Source of the DNA: Pirellulales bacterium
GTDB taxonomy: Bacteria; Planctomycetota; Planctomycetia; Pirellulales; JAEUIK01
Length of the DNA stretch: 64,000 nucleotides
Assembly: GCA_019745975.1 (NCBI GenBank)
Contig: JAIESQ010000052.1
Location: forward strand, 62,001 to 126,000
Direction: 5' to 3'
Shown: piece by piece, positions 27,918-36,884 of the stretch
Position numbering within the stretch: position 1 is the first letter of the stretch
Layout of the letters: each line of letters opens with the position of its first letter
The notes under the pieces: generated by a model
Database searches by the model: none
Seen by the model: the letters and a program-made list of their open reading frames with translations, nothing else
Told to the model about the DNA's origin: nothing
Translations under genes and position numbers: made by a program

Positions 27918-29567
27918 ATGACCGCCGACTCAACAAGCTTCGACTACGCCGCTGCCTGCCAGGCTGCCGATGCTTGGGCCGCCATCCCGCCGCGCTACAA
28001 TCTCGGCGCGGCGCTCACCCGTGGCAATGTCGAAGCCGGCCGCGGCGATCGCGTCGCCCTCAATTGGGAAAACTCGGCCAGCGAGCGCCGGCAATACACC
28101 TACGCGCAGCTTGACGAGCTGAGCACCCGCTTTGCCAGCGCCCTGGCAACGCTCGGCGTTTCGCCCGGCGACCGCGTCCTGTTGCGGCTCCCCAACCTCC
28201 CCGAGTACTACATCGCGGCGCTCGGCGTGGCCAAGCTCGGCGGCGTCTTCATCCCCACCAGCACCCAGTTCCACACCTCCGAAGTCGCCTATCGTTTGCA
28301 AGACGCCGGCGTCGTCGTCGCCGTCACCACCACCGGCCTGGCCGCCGAGATCGAAGCCTCGCGCGATCAGGCGCCCGCACTGCGCCACGTGATTGCTTAC
28401 CAGTACGCCGGCGCGCCGCTCTCCTCTGGACAGCTCGATTTCTGGCAGATCGTCGATTCTGGTGACGCCACCTTCCCCTCGGCCGATACCGCCAACGACG
28501 ATCTGGCCTTCATCGCCTACACCTCGGGCACGACCGGCGATCCCAAAGGCGTCGTCCACTATCAGCGCTATCCGATCTCCTACGAATCGTTGATCCGGCA
28601 CTGGCACGACTATCGCGACGACGACATCGTCACCTGCCCCGCCGAGTTGGGCTGGCTGCTGCCTGTCGCCTCGACCTTTCTGTACGCCATGCGCTGCGGC
28701 ATTTCGATCGTGCTCTACCATTCGCTCGACGGGCGGTTTCATCCGCCCGCCTGGTTCGAGCTTGTAGAGCGCTATGGCGTGACGAACTTTGTCGGCACGC
28801 CGACCATGTATCGCATGCTGATCGCCGACCGCGAATTCTCCCAGGCAAAGCTCGGCTCACTGCGGCATGGCACCAGCGCCGGCGAGCCCTTGCCCCCCGA
28901 CACGCTGCTGGCCATCCGCGACACGCTCGGCATCACCCCCCTCGATGGCATTGGTATGAGCGAGTGCATGGTCTACTGCTTCAACGCCGCAGGGGATGAA
29001 GTCGTGCCAGGCAGTTGCGGCCGCCCCGCTCCCGGCTGCGATGTGCGGCTCATGAACGATCAATTGCAGGAGGTTGCGATCGGCGAAGAAGGCGTGCTCT
29101 GCGTGCGCCGCAGCTCGCACCCCGGCATGATGCAGGAGTATTGGCACAAGTCTGACCGCACCGCCGAAGTCTTCGACGGCGACTGGTACATCTCTGGCGA
29201 TGTGCTCTCGCGCGATGAATCCGACCGCTTCTGGTTCAAGGGGCGCAACGACGATGTGATCAAGGCGTCCGGCTATCGCATCTCGCCGTTCGAGGTCGAA
29301 AGCTGCCTGGTCGAACATCCGGCCGTGCTCGAAGCGGCCGCCGTCTCCAGCCCCGACAGCGTGCGCGGCTTCGTCGTCAAGGCCTTTATCGTGCTGCGCG
29401 CCGGGCAGAGTGCTTCGCCGGATTTGGCAGCCGACATCCAGCTCTGGGCCCGCCAGCGCATGGCCGGCTACAAATACCCGCGCAAGGTCGAGTTCGTCGC
29501 CGAGTTGCCCAAAACCACCAGCGGTAAGATCAAGCGCCGGCTGCTCCGCGAAGGAGAAGCCGGCTGA
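27918..29567 (+). CDS. acyl-CoA synthetase (AMP-forming)
   Basis: The 549-residue enzyme belongs to the ANL superfamily and makes acyl-CoA from a carboxylic acid, ATP and CoA by way of an acyl-adenylate. The P-loop-like motif YTSGTTGDPKGVVHY, the GMSEC motif, GDVLSRDESDRFWFKGRNDDVIKASGYRI and the terminal catalytic Lys in TTSGKIKRRLLR are all present. The layout resembles medium-chain or benzoate/acetate-type ligases rather than long-chain ones, and the exact acid is not predictable. The start ATG at 27918 is preferred over the upstream ORF start. No strong ribosome site is visible. Confidence 0.9.
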   Translation: MTADSTSFDYAAACQAADAWAAIPPRYNLGAALTRGNVEAGRGDRVALNWENSASERRQYTYAQLDELSTRFASALATLGVSPGDRVLLRLPNLPEYYIAALGVAKLGGVFIPTSTQFHTSEVAYRLQDAGVVVAVTTTGLAAEIEASRDQAPALRHVIAYQYAGAPLSSGQLDFWQIVDSGDATFPSADTANDDLAFIAYTSGTTGDPKGVVHYQRYPISYESLIRHWHDYRDDDIVTCPAELGWLLPVASTFLYAMRCGISIVLYHSLDGRFHPPAWFELVERYGVTNFVGTPTMYRMLIADREFSQAKLGSLRHGTSAGEPLPPDTLLAIRDTLGITPLDGIGMSECMVYCFNAAGDEVVPGSCGRPAPGCDVRLMNDQLQEVAIGEEGVLCVRRSSHPGMMQEYWHKSDRTAEVFDGDWYISGDVLSRDESDRFWFKGRNDDVIKASGYRISPFEVESCLVEHPAVLEAAAVSSPDSVRGFVVKAFIVLRAGQSASPDLAADIQLWARQRMAGYKYPRKVEFVAELPKTTSGKIKRRLLREGEAG

Positions 29568-29924
29568 GCTCCGCGGCGGCATCTCTCCTGCTCTGCTTGT
29601 TTCTCCACGTCTCACTCACCTGTGGGGCGCTGCCTGGGAAGATTTCCGGCACACGGAGCCGGGGGCGATCGCACGCCGTGCGCCGCAATCCCTTTTGAGA
29701 ACTCCATTTAATGCGCCGTGCCGGCGCGCCGCGCGGAGCACGCGCCGCTTGCCCGTGGTTGGCGAACCACTTATCTTACAGAAGACTTCCCGCCTGCAAC
29801 TTTCGGCGGCAAGCTCGACCCGATCAACAATTCCGAATGTGTCACCAGCCGGATTGCTGATCGGTGCCTCGCCCCGGATTTTGCCTCCCGCCAAGAACCT
29901 CATTCTCTCGTAGAACCAGGTGCC
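29568..29924. other. intergenic region before the first PQQ-like propeller gene
   Basis: These 357 bp separate the acyl-CoA synthetase from the propeller gene. The track's ORF start at 29718 would add 69 residues without similarity to a signal peptide, so I treat this as non-coding. I see no clear promoter or hairpin apart from scattered GC-rich inverted bits. Confidence 0.4.
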
Positions 29925-32204
29925 ATGATCTCGAACTTTCGCGCCAGGTTGTTGAAGCCGGTTGCCTTGACACTCCTCTTTCTGCTGACCGCCGCGTCGC
30001 TGCTCGTCGTGCCTGCCGCCGCCACGGCCGCGGATGATGCCAAACCGGTTCCGCCTGCCGCGGACCCCATGGATTGGCCGAGCTGGCGCGGCCCCGAGCA
30101 GAACGGCATCTCGCGCGAGACCGGCTTGCCCGAGTCGCTCGATGCCGAAGACCCCACGGTCTTCCGCTGGAAGAACCCCGAGGCCGCCACGATTTCGACC
30201 CCGATCGTCATGCGCGGCAAGCTTTATACCTTGGCGCGCGTCGCGCCTGGCACTCCCCGTGAGCAAGAAGCCGTGCTCTGCCTCGACGCGGCCACTGGCA
30301 GCAAGTTGTGGGAGAATCGCTTCAACGTCTACTTGAGTGACGTGCCGGCCGAGCGAGTTGCCTGGTCGAGCTGTGTCGGCGATCCGGCCACGGGACGCGT
30401 CTATGCGATGGGTGTGTGCGGTTACTTCCAATGCCTCGACGGCGAGACGGGGCGCACGATCTGGTCGCACTCGCTGACCGAGGAGTTCGGCCTGCTGCAC
30501 ACCTACGGCGGGCGCACGAACATCCCCGTGCTGTTCGAAGACCTGGTGATCGCCAGCGGCGTATTGATCAACTGGGACGAGCTCGCCCGGCCCGCCCACC
30601 GTTTTGTCGCCATGAACAAAGACACGGGCGAAGTCGTCTGGCTCTCGGGCACTCGGCCGCTGCCGGAGGACACAACTTATAGCACACCCTTCTTGGGCGT
30701 GATCGGCGGGCAGGCGCAAATGGTCTTTGGCTCGAGCGACGGCGCTGTACACGGCTTCCAGCCGCGGACCGGCAAGGAAATCTGGAAGAACGTTCTCTCG
30801 CCGCGCGGCACGAATGTCTCCCCCTTGGTCGACGGCGACACCGTCTACATCGGTCAGAGCGAGGAGAATATCGGCGAAGCCACGATGGGAGCGGTGCTCG
30901 CGTTTAATGCCAATCAGGCCGGCGACATCTCCGGCAAGAACCTCTGGATTAACAAGGAGGTGATGGTCGGCAAGAGCTCGCCTCTGCTGCTCGACGGCCG
31001 GCTGTACGGCGTCGACGATTCCGCGGCGCTGTATATCTTTGACCCGCAGTCCGGCAAACAGCTCGGCCGCAAGCAGAAATTCGGCACGATTATGAAGGCC
31101 AGCCTCACGGCCGGCGACGGCAAAATCTATCTCACGTCGGCCACCACCTGGTCGGTCTTGAAGCCCGATGAACGCGGTGTGAAAAAGCTCGCCCAAGGGC
31201 GCTTCGCCGAGCAGGAAGATTGCCAGGGATCGCCAGTGATTTCGCACGGGCGAGTGTACGTGCCGACGACAAACGCGCTCTATTGCTTCGGCCTGGCCGA
31301 CGCCAAGCCGGCAGTCACGCCGCGCCCGACGTTGCCGCAGGAAACACCGGCGGCCGACGATCCCAAGCCTGCTTGGGTGCAAGTCGTGCCGGCCGAAGTC
31401 TTGCTCAAGCCAGGCGACGAGCAGCAGTTTGCCGCTCGCCTGTTCAACAGCCGCGGGCAACCGGTCAAAGAAGTGCCGGCGACGTTCGAGGTCAAAGGAG
31501 GCGGTGCCGTCGACTCCGCCGGCAAACTGACGACCTCCGGCGTCGCGGCGCATACGGCGCTCTATGTCACGGCAAAAGTCGGCGAATTGTCTGGCGTGGC
31601 CCGCGTGCGCGTCGTCCCCGATTTGCCGTGGAAGTTCGACTTCGCCGACAAGCAAGTGCCAATCACCTGGATCGGTGCCCGGCATCGCAACATCGTCCGC
31701 GAGGTCGAGGGCCGTCCGCTGATGGTTAAGGTGACCACGATTCCCAAGGGGACGCGCAGCAGCAGTTGGATGGGGCAGCCGAGCCTGCACGATTACACGG
31801 TCGAGGCCGACGTCCGCGGCAACATTCGCGACGGCAAGATGCCCGACATCGGCCTGATCGCCCAGCGCTACACGCTCGACATGATGGGGGCCAAGCAACA
31901 GTTGCAGATTCGTAGCTGGACGAGCGAGCTGAAACGGATGAGCGTGACGGTGCCCTTTAGCTGGAAGCCCGACACCTGGTACACGATCAAGCTGCGCGCG
32001 TCGAACGAAGCAGGCAAAGCGGTGCTGCAGGGCAAGGTCTGGCCCGCCGGCTCGACCGAACCGAGCGAGTGGCTGATCACGGCGATCGACGAAACGCCCA
32101 ACACGGTCGGCAGCCCCGGCTTGTTTGGCAACGCGACGAACGCGGAGATCTTTGTCAGCCGCGTGAGCGTGACGCCCAACGAGCAGTCGGTATCGCAGAA
32201 GTAA
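29925..32204 (+). CDS. exported PQQ-like beta-propeller protein with Ig-like and LamG-like C-terminus
   Basis: The ATG at 29925 gives a 759-residue protein with a signal peptide (about 1-36, ending near TAAADD). The propeller (about 45-460) opens WPSWRGPEQNGISRETGLP, the standard planctomycete start, and repeats blade motifs such as VLCLDAATGSKLWE, FQCLDGETGRTIW and FVAMNKDTGEVVW. A Big-2/Ig-like domain follows (about 480-570, LLKPGDEQQFAARLFNSRGQ). The last part (about 575-755) looks like a LamG or 3-keto-disaccharide hydrolase-type jelly roll (YTVEADVRGN, WYTIKLRA). These are probably periplasmic binding or assembly functions, not PQQ enzymes. A second propeller gene follows 73 bp later. 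Confidence 0.85.
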   Translation: MISNFRARLLKPVALTLLFLLTAASLLVVPAAATAADDAKPVPPAADPMDWPSWRGPEQNGISRETGLPESLDAEDPTVFRWKNPEAATISTPIVMRGKLYTLARVAPGTPREQEAVLCLDAATGSKLWENRFNVYLSDVPAERVAWSSCVGDPATGRVYAMGVCGYFQCLDGETGRTIWSHSLTEEFGLLHTYGGRTNIPVLFEDLVIASGVLINWDELARPAHRFVAMNKDTGEVVWLSGTRPLPEDTTYSTPFLGVIGGQAQMVFGSSDGAVHGFQPRTGKEIWKNVLSPRGTNVSPLVDGDTVYIGQSEENIGEATMGAVLAFNANQAGDISGKNLWINKEVMVGKSSPLLLDGRLYGVDDSAALYIFDPQSGKQLGRKQKFGTIMKASLTAGDGKIYLTSATTWSVLKPDERGVKKLAQGRFAEQEDCQGSPVISHGRVYVPTTNALYCFGLADAKPAVTPRPTLPQETPAADDPKPAWVQVVPAEVLLKPGDEQQFAARLFNSRGQPVKEVPATFEVKGGGAVDSAGKLTTSGVAAHTALYVTAKVGELSGVARVRVVPDLPWKFDFADKQVPITWIGARHRNIVREVEGRPLMVKVTTIPKGTRSSSWMGQPSLHDYTVEADVRGNIRDGKMPDIGLIAQRYTLDMMGAKQQLQIRSWTSELKRMSVTVPFSWKPDTWYTIKLRASNEAGKAVLQGKVWPAGSTEPSEWLITAIDETPNTVGSPGLFGNATNAEIFVSRVSVTPNEQSVSQK

Positions 32205-32277
32205 TCGCGACCAAGTGCCGCCAGCGCGAAGTCCGAGTCGCATTTTTCACCGATTCTTCCAGGATTGAGTTGATTCC

Positions 32278-34218
32278 ATGAAGCTGCAAACGCGTGGTGG
32301 GGCGCTATTGGTTAGTTGGGGTGCCATCGGCCTGTTGCTGGCGGCAATGTCGGCGTGCGGCCAGTCGAAGCCAACGGCTACTTCCCAGGCGACGACTTCC
32401 GAGTCGACGATGACGAGTGAAACCTCGTCCGAAGCAACCGCGCCTGCGGCGCCTGTCGAGGCCGCAGCCACCGACCAGGAGGCAACGGAATCGGCCACCG
32501 AAACCGCAACGCCTGCCGCACCTGCCGCGCCCGAACCGACAGCTCCCGCGCCTACCGAAGTCGCCGCCGCTGACTCGAGCACGACAACACCCTCGCCCGC
32601 TGCCTCGCCGACCGAAGTGCTCGGCCGCGTCGGCGCCGGACCCAGCGACTGGAACCAGTGGGGTGGTTCCGCCAGCCGCAACAACACGCCCGAAGGAAAG
32701 AACATCCCCACCGAGTGGGAAGTCGGCGAGTTTGACGACAAGGGTGAGTGGATCAAAGGGTCTGGCAAGAACATCAAGTGGGCCGCGCGGCTCGGTTCGC
32801 AGAGCTACGGCAACCCCGTGATCGCCAACGGACACGCTTACGTCGGCACGAACAACGGCGCCACCTGGCTCGCGCGCTATCCGGTTGCGGTCGACTTGGG
32901 CTGCCTGCTCTGCTTCGACGAGAAGGATGGTCGCTTCCTCTGGCAGCACTCGAGCGAAAAGCTGCCGCAAGGGCGTGTCAACGACTGGCCCTTCCAAGGC
33001 ATCTGCTGCGCCCCGCTAGTCGAAGGCAACCGGCTCTGGTTCGTCACCAGCCGCGGCGAAGTCCGTTGCCTCGACACCGAGGGCTTTCACGACGACGAAA
33101 ACGACGGGCCGTACACCGGGGAAGCCAACAACAACAAAGACGAGGCCGACGTCGTCTGGGTCTTCAACATGATGGAGAAGCTCGGCACCCATCAGCACAA
33201 CATGTGCAGTTGCTCGGTGGCCGCCGTCGGAGATTTGCTGTTCATCAACACGTCGAACGGCGTGGACGAAAGCCATACGAATTTGCCGGCCCCCAACGCA
33301 CCGAGCTTCGTCTGCATGAACAAGAACACGGGCGAAGTCCTCTGGACCGACAATTCACCGGGGCAGAACATTCTGCACGGGCAGTGGTCGAGCCCGTCCT
33401 ACGCGATTCTGGGGGGCGTGCCGCAAGTGCTGTTTGCCGCCGGCGACGGCTGGCTCTACAGCTTCCGAGGCGAGCGCACGGCTGACAGTAAAGCCGAGCT
33501 GCTTTGGAAGTTCGACGCCAATCCCAAGGAATCGACGTGGGCGCTGGGGACCAAGGCCACGCGTAACGAGATCATCGGCACACCCGTCGTTTACGAAGGG
33601 CTCGTCTATGTGGCCGTCGGCGAAGATCCCGAGCACGGCGAGGGGGACGGTCACCTCTGGTGTATCGATCCCACCAAGCGCGGTGATGTCAGCCAGACGC
33701 AGATCTTTAGCCTGAAAGATCCCAACACGCCGCTGCCACCGCGCCGCGAGCAGAACCTCGACATCGACAACGGCGAAGTCGCCCGCGACAACCCGGACTC
33801 GGCCGCCATCTGGCATTTCTCCAAGTATGACAGCAACGGCAACGGCAAATTCGAATTCGAAGAAACAATGCACCGCACGATTGGTACCTGCGCGATCAAG
33901 GATGGGCTCTTGTTTCTGGCCGACTTCAGCGGGCTGTTCCATTGCCTTGACGCCAAGACGGGCAAGCCGCACTGGGCGCACGACATGCTCGCCGCCTCGT
34001 GGGGTTCGCCCTTGATCGTCGACGGCAAGGTCTATACCGGCGACGAAGATGGCGATGTCACAATCGTCGAGCTCTCGCCAAAGCTCAACGTCATCGCCGA
34101 GATCAACATGGGTAACTCGGTTTACAGTACACCTGTGGTCGCCAGCAACATCTTGTACATTGGTAACCGCACCCATTTGTTCGCAATCGAAAACACGGAA
34201 GCGAAGGCGGCCGAGTGA
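32278..34218 (+). CDS. PQQ-like beta-propeller lipoprotein
   Basis: The 646-residue protein has a lipoprotein signal ending AAMSAC at about residue 27, then a Thr/Ala/Pro-rich linker to about residue 120. The propeller opens WNQWGGSASRNNTPEGKN, a planctomycete hallmark, and contains blade motifs VCMNKNTGEVLW and HCLDAKTGKPHW. Between blades, KYDSNGNGKFEFEET matches the calcium loop of an EF-hand (DxNxNGxxxxxE). This may bind calcium. There is no sign of a PQQ-dehydrogenase active site. The next gene starts inside its stop codon (TGATG), so translation is likely coupled. Confidence 0.85.
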   Translation: MKLQTRGGALLVSWGAIGLLLAAMSACGQSKPTATSQATTSESTMTSETSSEATAPAAPVEAAATDQEATESATETATPAAPAAPEPTAPAPTEVAAADSSTTTPSPAASPTEVLGRVGAGPSDWNQWGGSASRNNTPEGKNIPTEWEVGEFDDKGEWIKGSGKNIKWAARLGSQSYGNPVIANGHAYVGTNNGATWLARYPVAVDLGCLLCFDEKDGRFLWQHSSEKLPQGRVNDWPFQGICCAPLVEGNRLWFVTSRGEVRCLDTEGFHDDENDGPYTGEANNNKDEADVVWVFNMMEKLGTHQHNMCSCSVAAVGDLLFINTSNGVDESHTNLPAPNAPSFVCMNKNTGEVLWTDNSPGQNILHGQWSSPSYAILGGVPQVLFAAGDGWLYSFRGERTADSKAELLWKFDANPKESTWALGTKATRNEIIGTPVVYEGLVYVAVGEDPEHGEGDGHLWCIDPTKRGDVSQTQIFSLKDPNTPLPPRREQNLDIDNGEVARDNPDSAAIWHFSKYDSNGNGKFEFEETMHRTIGTCAIKDGLLFLADFSGLFHCLDAKTGKPHWAHDMLAASWGSPLIVDGKVYTGDEDGDVTIVELSPKLNVIAEINMGNSVYSTPVVASNILYIGNRTHLFAIENTEAKAAE

Positions 34219-34631
34219 TGACGGAGCAATCGGAAGCGCACAAGCGCGTGCTGGATGTCGGCAATTGCGTCCCCGATCATGCGGCCATTCGCCGGCTGCT
34301 CGAAGGCACGTTTGCCGCCGAAGTCGTGCAAACGCACGACCTCGCAGGCACGTTGGCCGAGCTGCGCGCGGGGTCATTCGACCTGGTGCTGGTGAATCGC
34401 AAGCTCGATCAGGACTATACCGACGGGATGGAAATCATCCGCCGCATGAAAGCCGATCCCCAATTGGCCGCGGTGCCGGTAATGCTGATCACGAACTACC
34501 CCGAGCACCAGCAGGCGGCCGTTGAAGCGGGCGCCTTGCTCGGCTTCGGCAAGCTCGAGTTGGCCAGTCCTTTGACACGCGCCCGGCTGGCGGCGGCACT
34601 AGGGCTGGCGGTTGAGCCGGCGTCGCCGTAG
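34218..34631 (+). CDS. degenerate response-regulator receiver domain protein
   Basis: The 137-residue protein has the receiver fold outline: the VLDVGNC strand, FDLVLVNRKLD at the phosphoacceptor strand, MEIIRRMKADPQLAAVPVMLITN and then the conserved Lys region FGKLEL. The Asp that would be phosphorylated is Asn (about residue 60). The N-terminal acidic pair is Gly-Asn. Thr (LITN) and Lys are kept. It therefore probably cannot be phosphorylated normally and would act as a constitutive or protein-binding pseudo-receiver. It starts within the stop codon of the propeller lipoprotein gene (TGATG). Confidence 0.75.
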   Translation: MTEQSEAHKRVLDVGNCVPDHAAIRRLLEGTFAAEVVQTHDLAGTLAELRAGSFDLVLVNRKLDQDYTDGMEIIRRMKADPQLAAVPVMLITNYPEHQQAAVEAGALLGFGKLELASPLTRARLAAALGLAVEPASP

Positions 34632-34691
34632 GCGAGACCGTGGCCCGGCCATCCGAGCGCTGCCAACCAACGACTGGAAGCTTATTCGTGG

Positions 34692-34735
34692 CACGGCCAT
34701 CCTGGCCGTGATTCGTCATGGGCTGGAAGCCCATG
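34692..34735. repeat. double-hairpin intergenic repeat
   Basis: Two tandem perfect palindromes, CACGGCCATCCTGGCCGTG and CATGGGCTGGAAGCCCATG, are separated by six bases. They resemble REP-type units. They lie 60 bp after the receiver gene and could stabilise or end its mRNA. Confidence 0.6.
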
Positions 34736-34979
34736 CCACGACGAACTTCGTGCCCGCAAACTCTGCGCAGCTTGCGCCAACTTCAGGTAATCGCTGCGCT
34801 GGAAGCACGCGCTGCTAGCAATTTCAAGCTGGCAGCCTTGGGCGTCGATGCAAGTCTGGGGTGATTGGGCCGACGCCCAAGTTGCCGTACCGCGCGATCG
34901 GCTGGTCCACAGGCTGCAACCTGGTCGCGGAGCGGTAACCTAGCCTTCGAGCGGTGTAGCGGCGCGGGGGGCGTCTCCC

Positions 34980-34985
34980 TATAAT
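34980..34985 (+). promoter_or_regulatory. possible -10 element (TATAAT)
   Basis: An exact TATAAT hexamer lies in otherwise GC-rich DNA about 90 bp upstream of the lipoprotein ATG at 35076. No TTGACA-like box is found 16-18 bp upstream, so the promoter call is weak. Confidence 0.3.
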
Positions 34986-35075
34986 CCCGCCCCCTCCGCG
35001 CCGGGAGAATCAAGCGCGGCGCGGGAGTCGGTGTCGGCAGGGCGCGGCAGCCACCAGAGCATGGGAAAGCGGCGG

Positions 35076-35495
35076 ATGAACAGGATCACACGCGCTAGCC
35101 TGGTGTGCCTCGTGCTTGGCGGCGCGGTAGGCTGCGCGGGACGCACCGAGAATCAGCGACAAGTCTTCGGCCTTCCCCAGCTCTTCGCCGGGCCATCGCA
35201 GATTCAGCGCGAACGCGCGACGCAATTCGATCCCTACCCCGATCAAGACATGGGGCCCGAAGTCGTCGGCGGCCGACCACTCGACTACAACCGCCAGATT
35301 CCCGAGGTCGAGCGCTCGCGCTTTGTCGGTCGCTCGGCTCAGCCCGTCTCCCAAGAGATGAAACGCTGGCGGCCCAATAATATGCGCGTCGTGCCGCGCA
35401 TGCCGGCGACTCCGCCTGGCGCCGTGGTCGTGCCGCCGCCGGCCCCTGGTGGTGCCATGGCCCCCGGTGGCGCCATCGGCCCGACCGGCTTCTAG
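35076..35495 (+). CDS. small lipoprotein of unknown function
   Basis: The 139-residue protein starts MNRITRASLVCLVLGGAVGC; the GAVGC lipobox puts the lipidated Cys at about residue 20. The mature part is hydrophilic, with Gln, Arg and Pro, and ends in a Pro/Gly/Ala/Val-rich tail (PPGAVVVPPPAPGG). No family is recognised. The track's earlier start adds 15 residues before the signal, which would disrupt it. It may also start at the ATG at 35061 (MGKRRMNR). Confidence 0.65.
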   Translation: MNRITRASLVCLVLGGAVGCAGRTENQRQVFGLPQLFAGPSQIQRERATQFDPYPDQDMGPEVVGGRPLDYNRQIPEVERSRFVGRSAQPVSQEMKRWRPNNMRVVPRMPATPPGAVVVPPPAPGGAMAPGGAIGPTGF

Positions 35496-35705
35496 CCCCA
35501 TACGTTGCCTTTTGGCGACATCCGCGGCTGCGATGCATCCCAGCACGCGGTCCCGCCATCGACCGTATCCATTCGGCGATGACCTGCTGACGTCTAACCA
35601 ACTCCATGTGGGCTAACGCCATCGAGCGATACCGACAGGGATGGTCGCAACATCGCCACAGCAGTATGTCGGATGCGGCACCCCGGTTGCGTGCTAGATA
35701 CACGT

Positions 35706-36884
35706 ATGCAGACTAAGTCGCCGCCGCCGCCCGGCACGCCAACCAAACCGACCCATCGCCTGCTGGAACTCGACGCCTTGCGCGGTCTGGCCGCGGTGGC
35801 GGTGATGCTATTTCATTACACGTACGGATACGACCGGTACATCGCCGCGCGCGATGACTTGCCATTTCATGTGCTGTACGGCGACCGCGGCGTGTACCTG
35901 TTCTTCGTCTTGAGCGGCTTCGTGATTTCGTGGACGCTGGCACGCACGCGCCACGCCTCCGACTTTAGCGTGGGGCGGTTCTCGCGTTTGTACCCGGCCT
36001 TTTGGGCGGCGGTTCCGCTCACGTACTTCATCGTTTCGGCCAGCAACTTGACACAGTTGCAAGTCTCGCCGCGCGACGCCCTGATAAACCTGACAATGGT
36101 CCCCAACATGCTGGGTGCGGCCTCGGTCGACGGTGCCTACTGGTCGCTGCAAGTCGAGCTGTGCTTTTACGTCGCGGTGCTTTCGCTCTGGCTCTCTGGC
36201 GCGTGGCGCCGGCCGCTGGCGGTGCTCGCTACGTGGCTCGCAGTAGCCGCCGTCTGGGGGCTGGCGCTCCACCTGAACTTATTGCCCGAGGGGCGCGCCG
36301 GCTCGCTGCTGACAAAACTGGCGACCGCCGCCAACTTGAAATTCATCTCGCTGTTCGGAATCGGCATCTGCTTCTATCTGTGGCGCGAACGCGGCCGCTC
36401 GAGCCCGGCGATCTGGACCATGCTGGCTGCCTGCCTGGCCCTTGAGTGCCTGCTCAAAGGCTGGCAGGAATGTCTGATCACTTCCGGCATGGCGATCGGC
36501 TTCTACGCGGTGGTCAACGGCTGGCTGCCGTTGCTCTCGGCCCGACCGCTCGTATTCTTGGGCGGGCTGTCGTACACGTTCTATCTCGTGCATCAGAACA
36601 TCGGCTACGTGATCATCGCGCGGTGCGCGGCCGCGGACTTGAACGTCTGGGCCGGCATCGCCCTGGCGGCCACCGCATCGCTGCTCTTGGCCACGACCAT
36701 CAGCTACGGAGTGGAGCGCCCGGCGATGTCGTGGATTCGCACCCGGTACCGCAACAGCAAGCTGTTCGTCACCACCGAAACGCTGCTGAGCGCCATTGCC
36801 GCCGCCGCCGCGACCGGCGACAAACCGAACCCGCCCAGCGGCACCAGAACGCCCGCCGCCACGGGCACGAGCAGCACGTTGTAG
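35706..36884 (+). CDS. acyltransferase family 3 membrane protein
   Basis: The 392-residue protein is of the acyltransferase 3 (OafA-like) family, which move acyl groups onto surface sugars. It begins with the family motif RLLELDALRGLAAVAVMLFHY, has GVYLFFVLSGFVISWTLAR and ends its conserved part with YTFYLVHQNIGY and then ISYGVERPAMSW. About ten membrane segments are visible. The conserved domain ends near residue 345 (RTRYR). About 45 further residues of low complexity run antisense into the 3' end of the copper ATPase gene, overlapping it by 181 bp. The tail is therefore probably a lost-stop extension. Confidence 0.85.
   Translation: MQTKSPPPPGTPTKPTHRLLELDALRGLAAVAVMLFHYTYGYDRYIAARDDLPFHVLYGDRGVYLFFVLSGFVISWTLARTRHASDFSVGRFSRLYPAFWAAVPLTYFIVSASNLTQLQVSPRDALINLTMVPNMLGAASVDGAYWSLQVELCFYVAVLSLWLSGAWRRPLAVLATWLAVAAVWGLALHLNLLPEGRAGSLLTKLATAANLKFISLFGIGICFYLWRERGRSSPAIWTMLAACLALECLLKGWQECLITSGMAIGFYAVVNGWLPLLSARPLVFLGGLSYTFYLVHQNIGYVIIARCAAADLNVWAGIALAATASLLLATTISYGVERPAMSWIRTRYRNSKLFVTTETLLSAIAAAAATGDKPNPPSGTRTPAATGTSSTL

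Larger units (their letters stand above)
34632..35075. other. intergenic region with two hairpins
   Basis: This 444-bp stretch has no gene that I can support. Two adjacent perfect hairpins lie at 34692-34710 (CACGGCCATCCTGGCCGTG) and 34717-34735 (CATGGGCTGGAAGCCCATG). These palindromes are of a kind that recurs in planctomycete intergenic DNA. Further on, TATAAT at 34980-34985 is an exact -10 hexamer, about 90 bp before the lipoprotein ATG, with no obvious -35. Confidence 0.5.

Noticed and set aside
29616-32243. 875-residue minus-strand ORF antisense to the first propeller gene
   Set aside because: It is a shadow of a well-supported gene, rich in Arg, Gly, His and Ala, with no domain.
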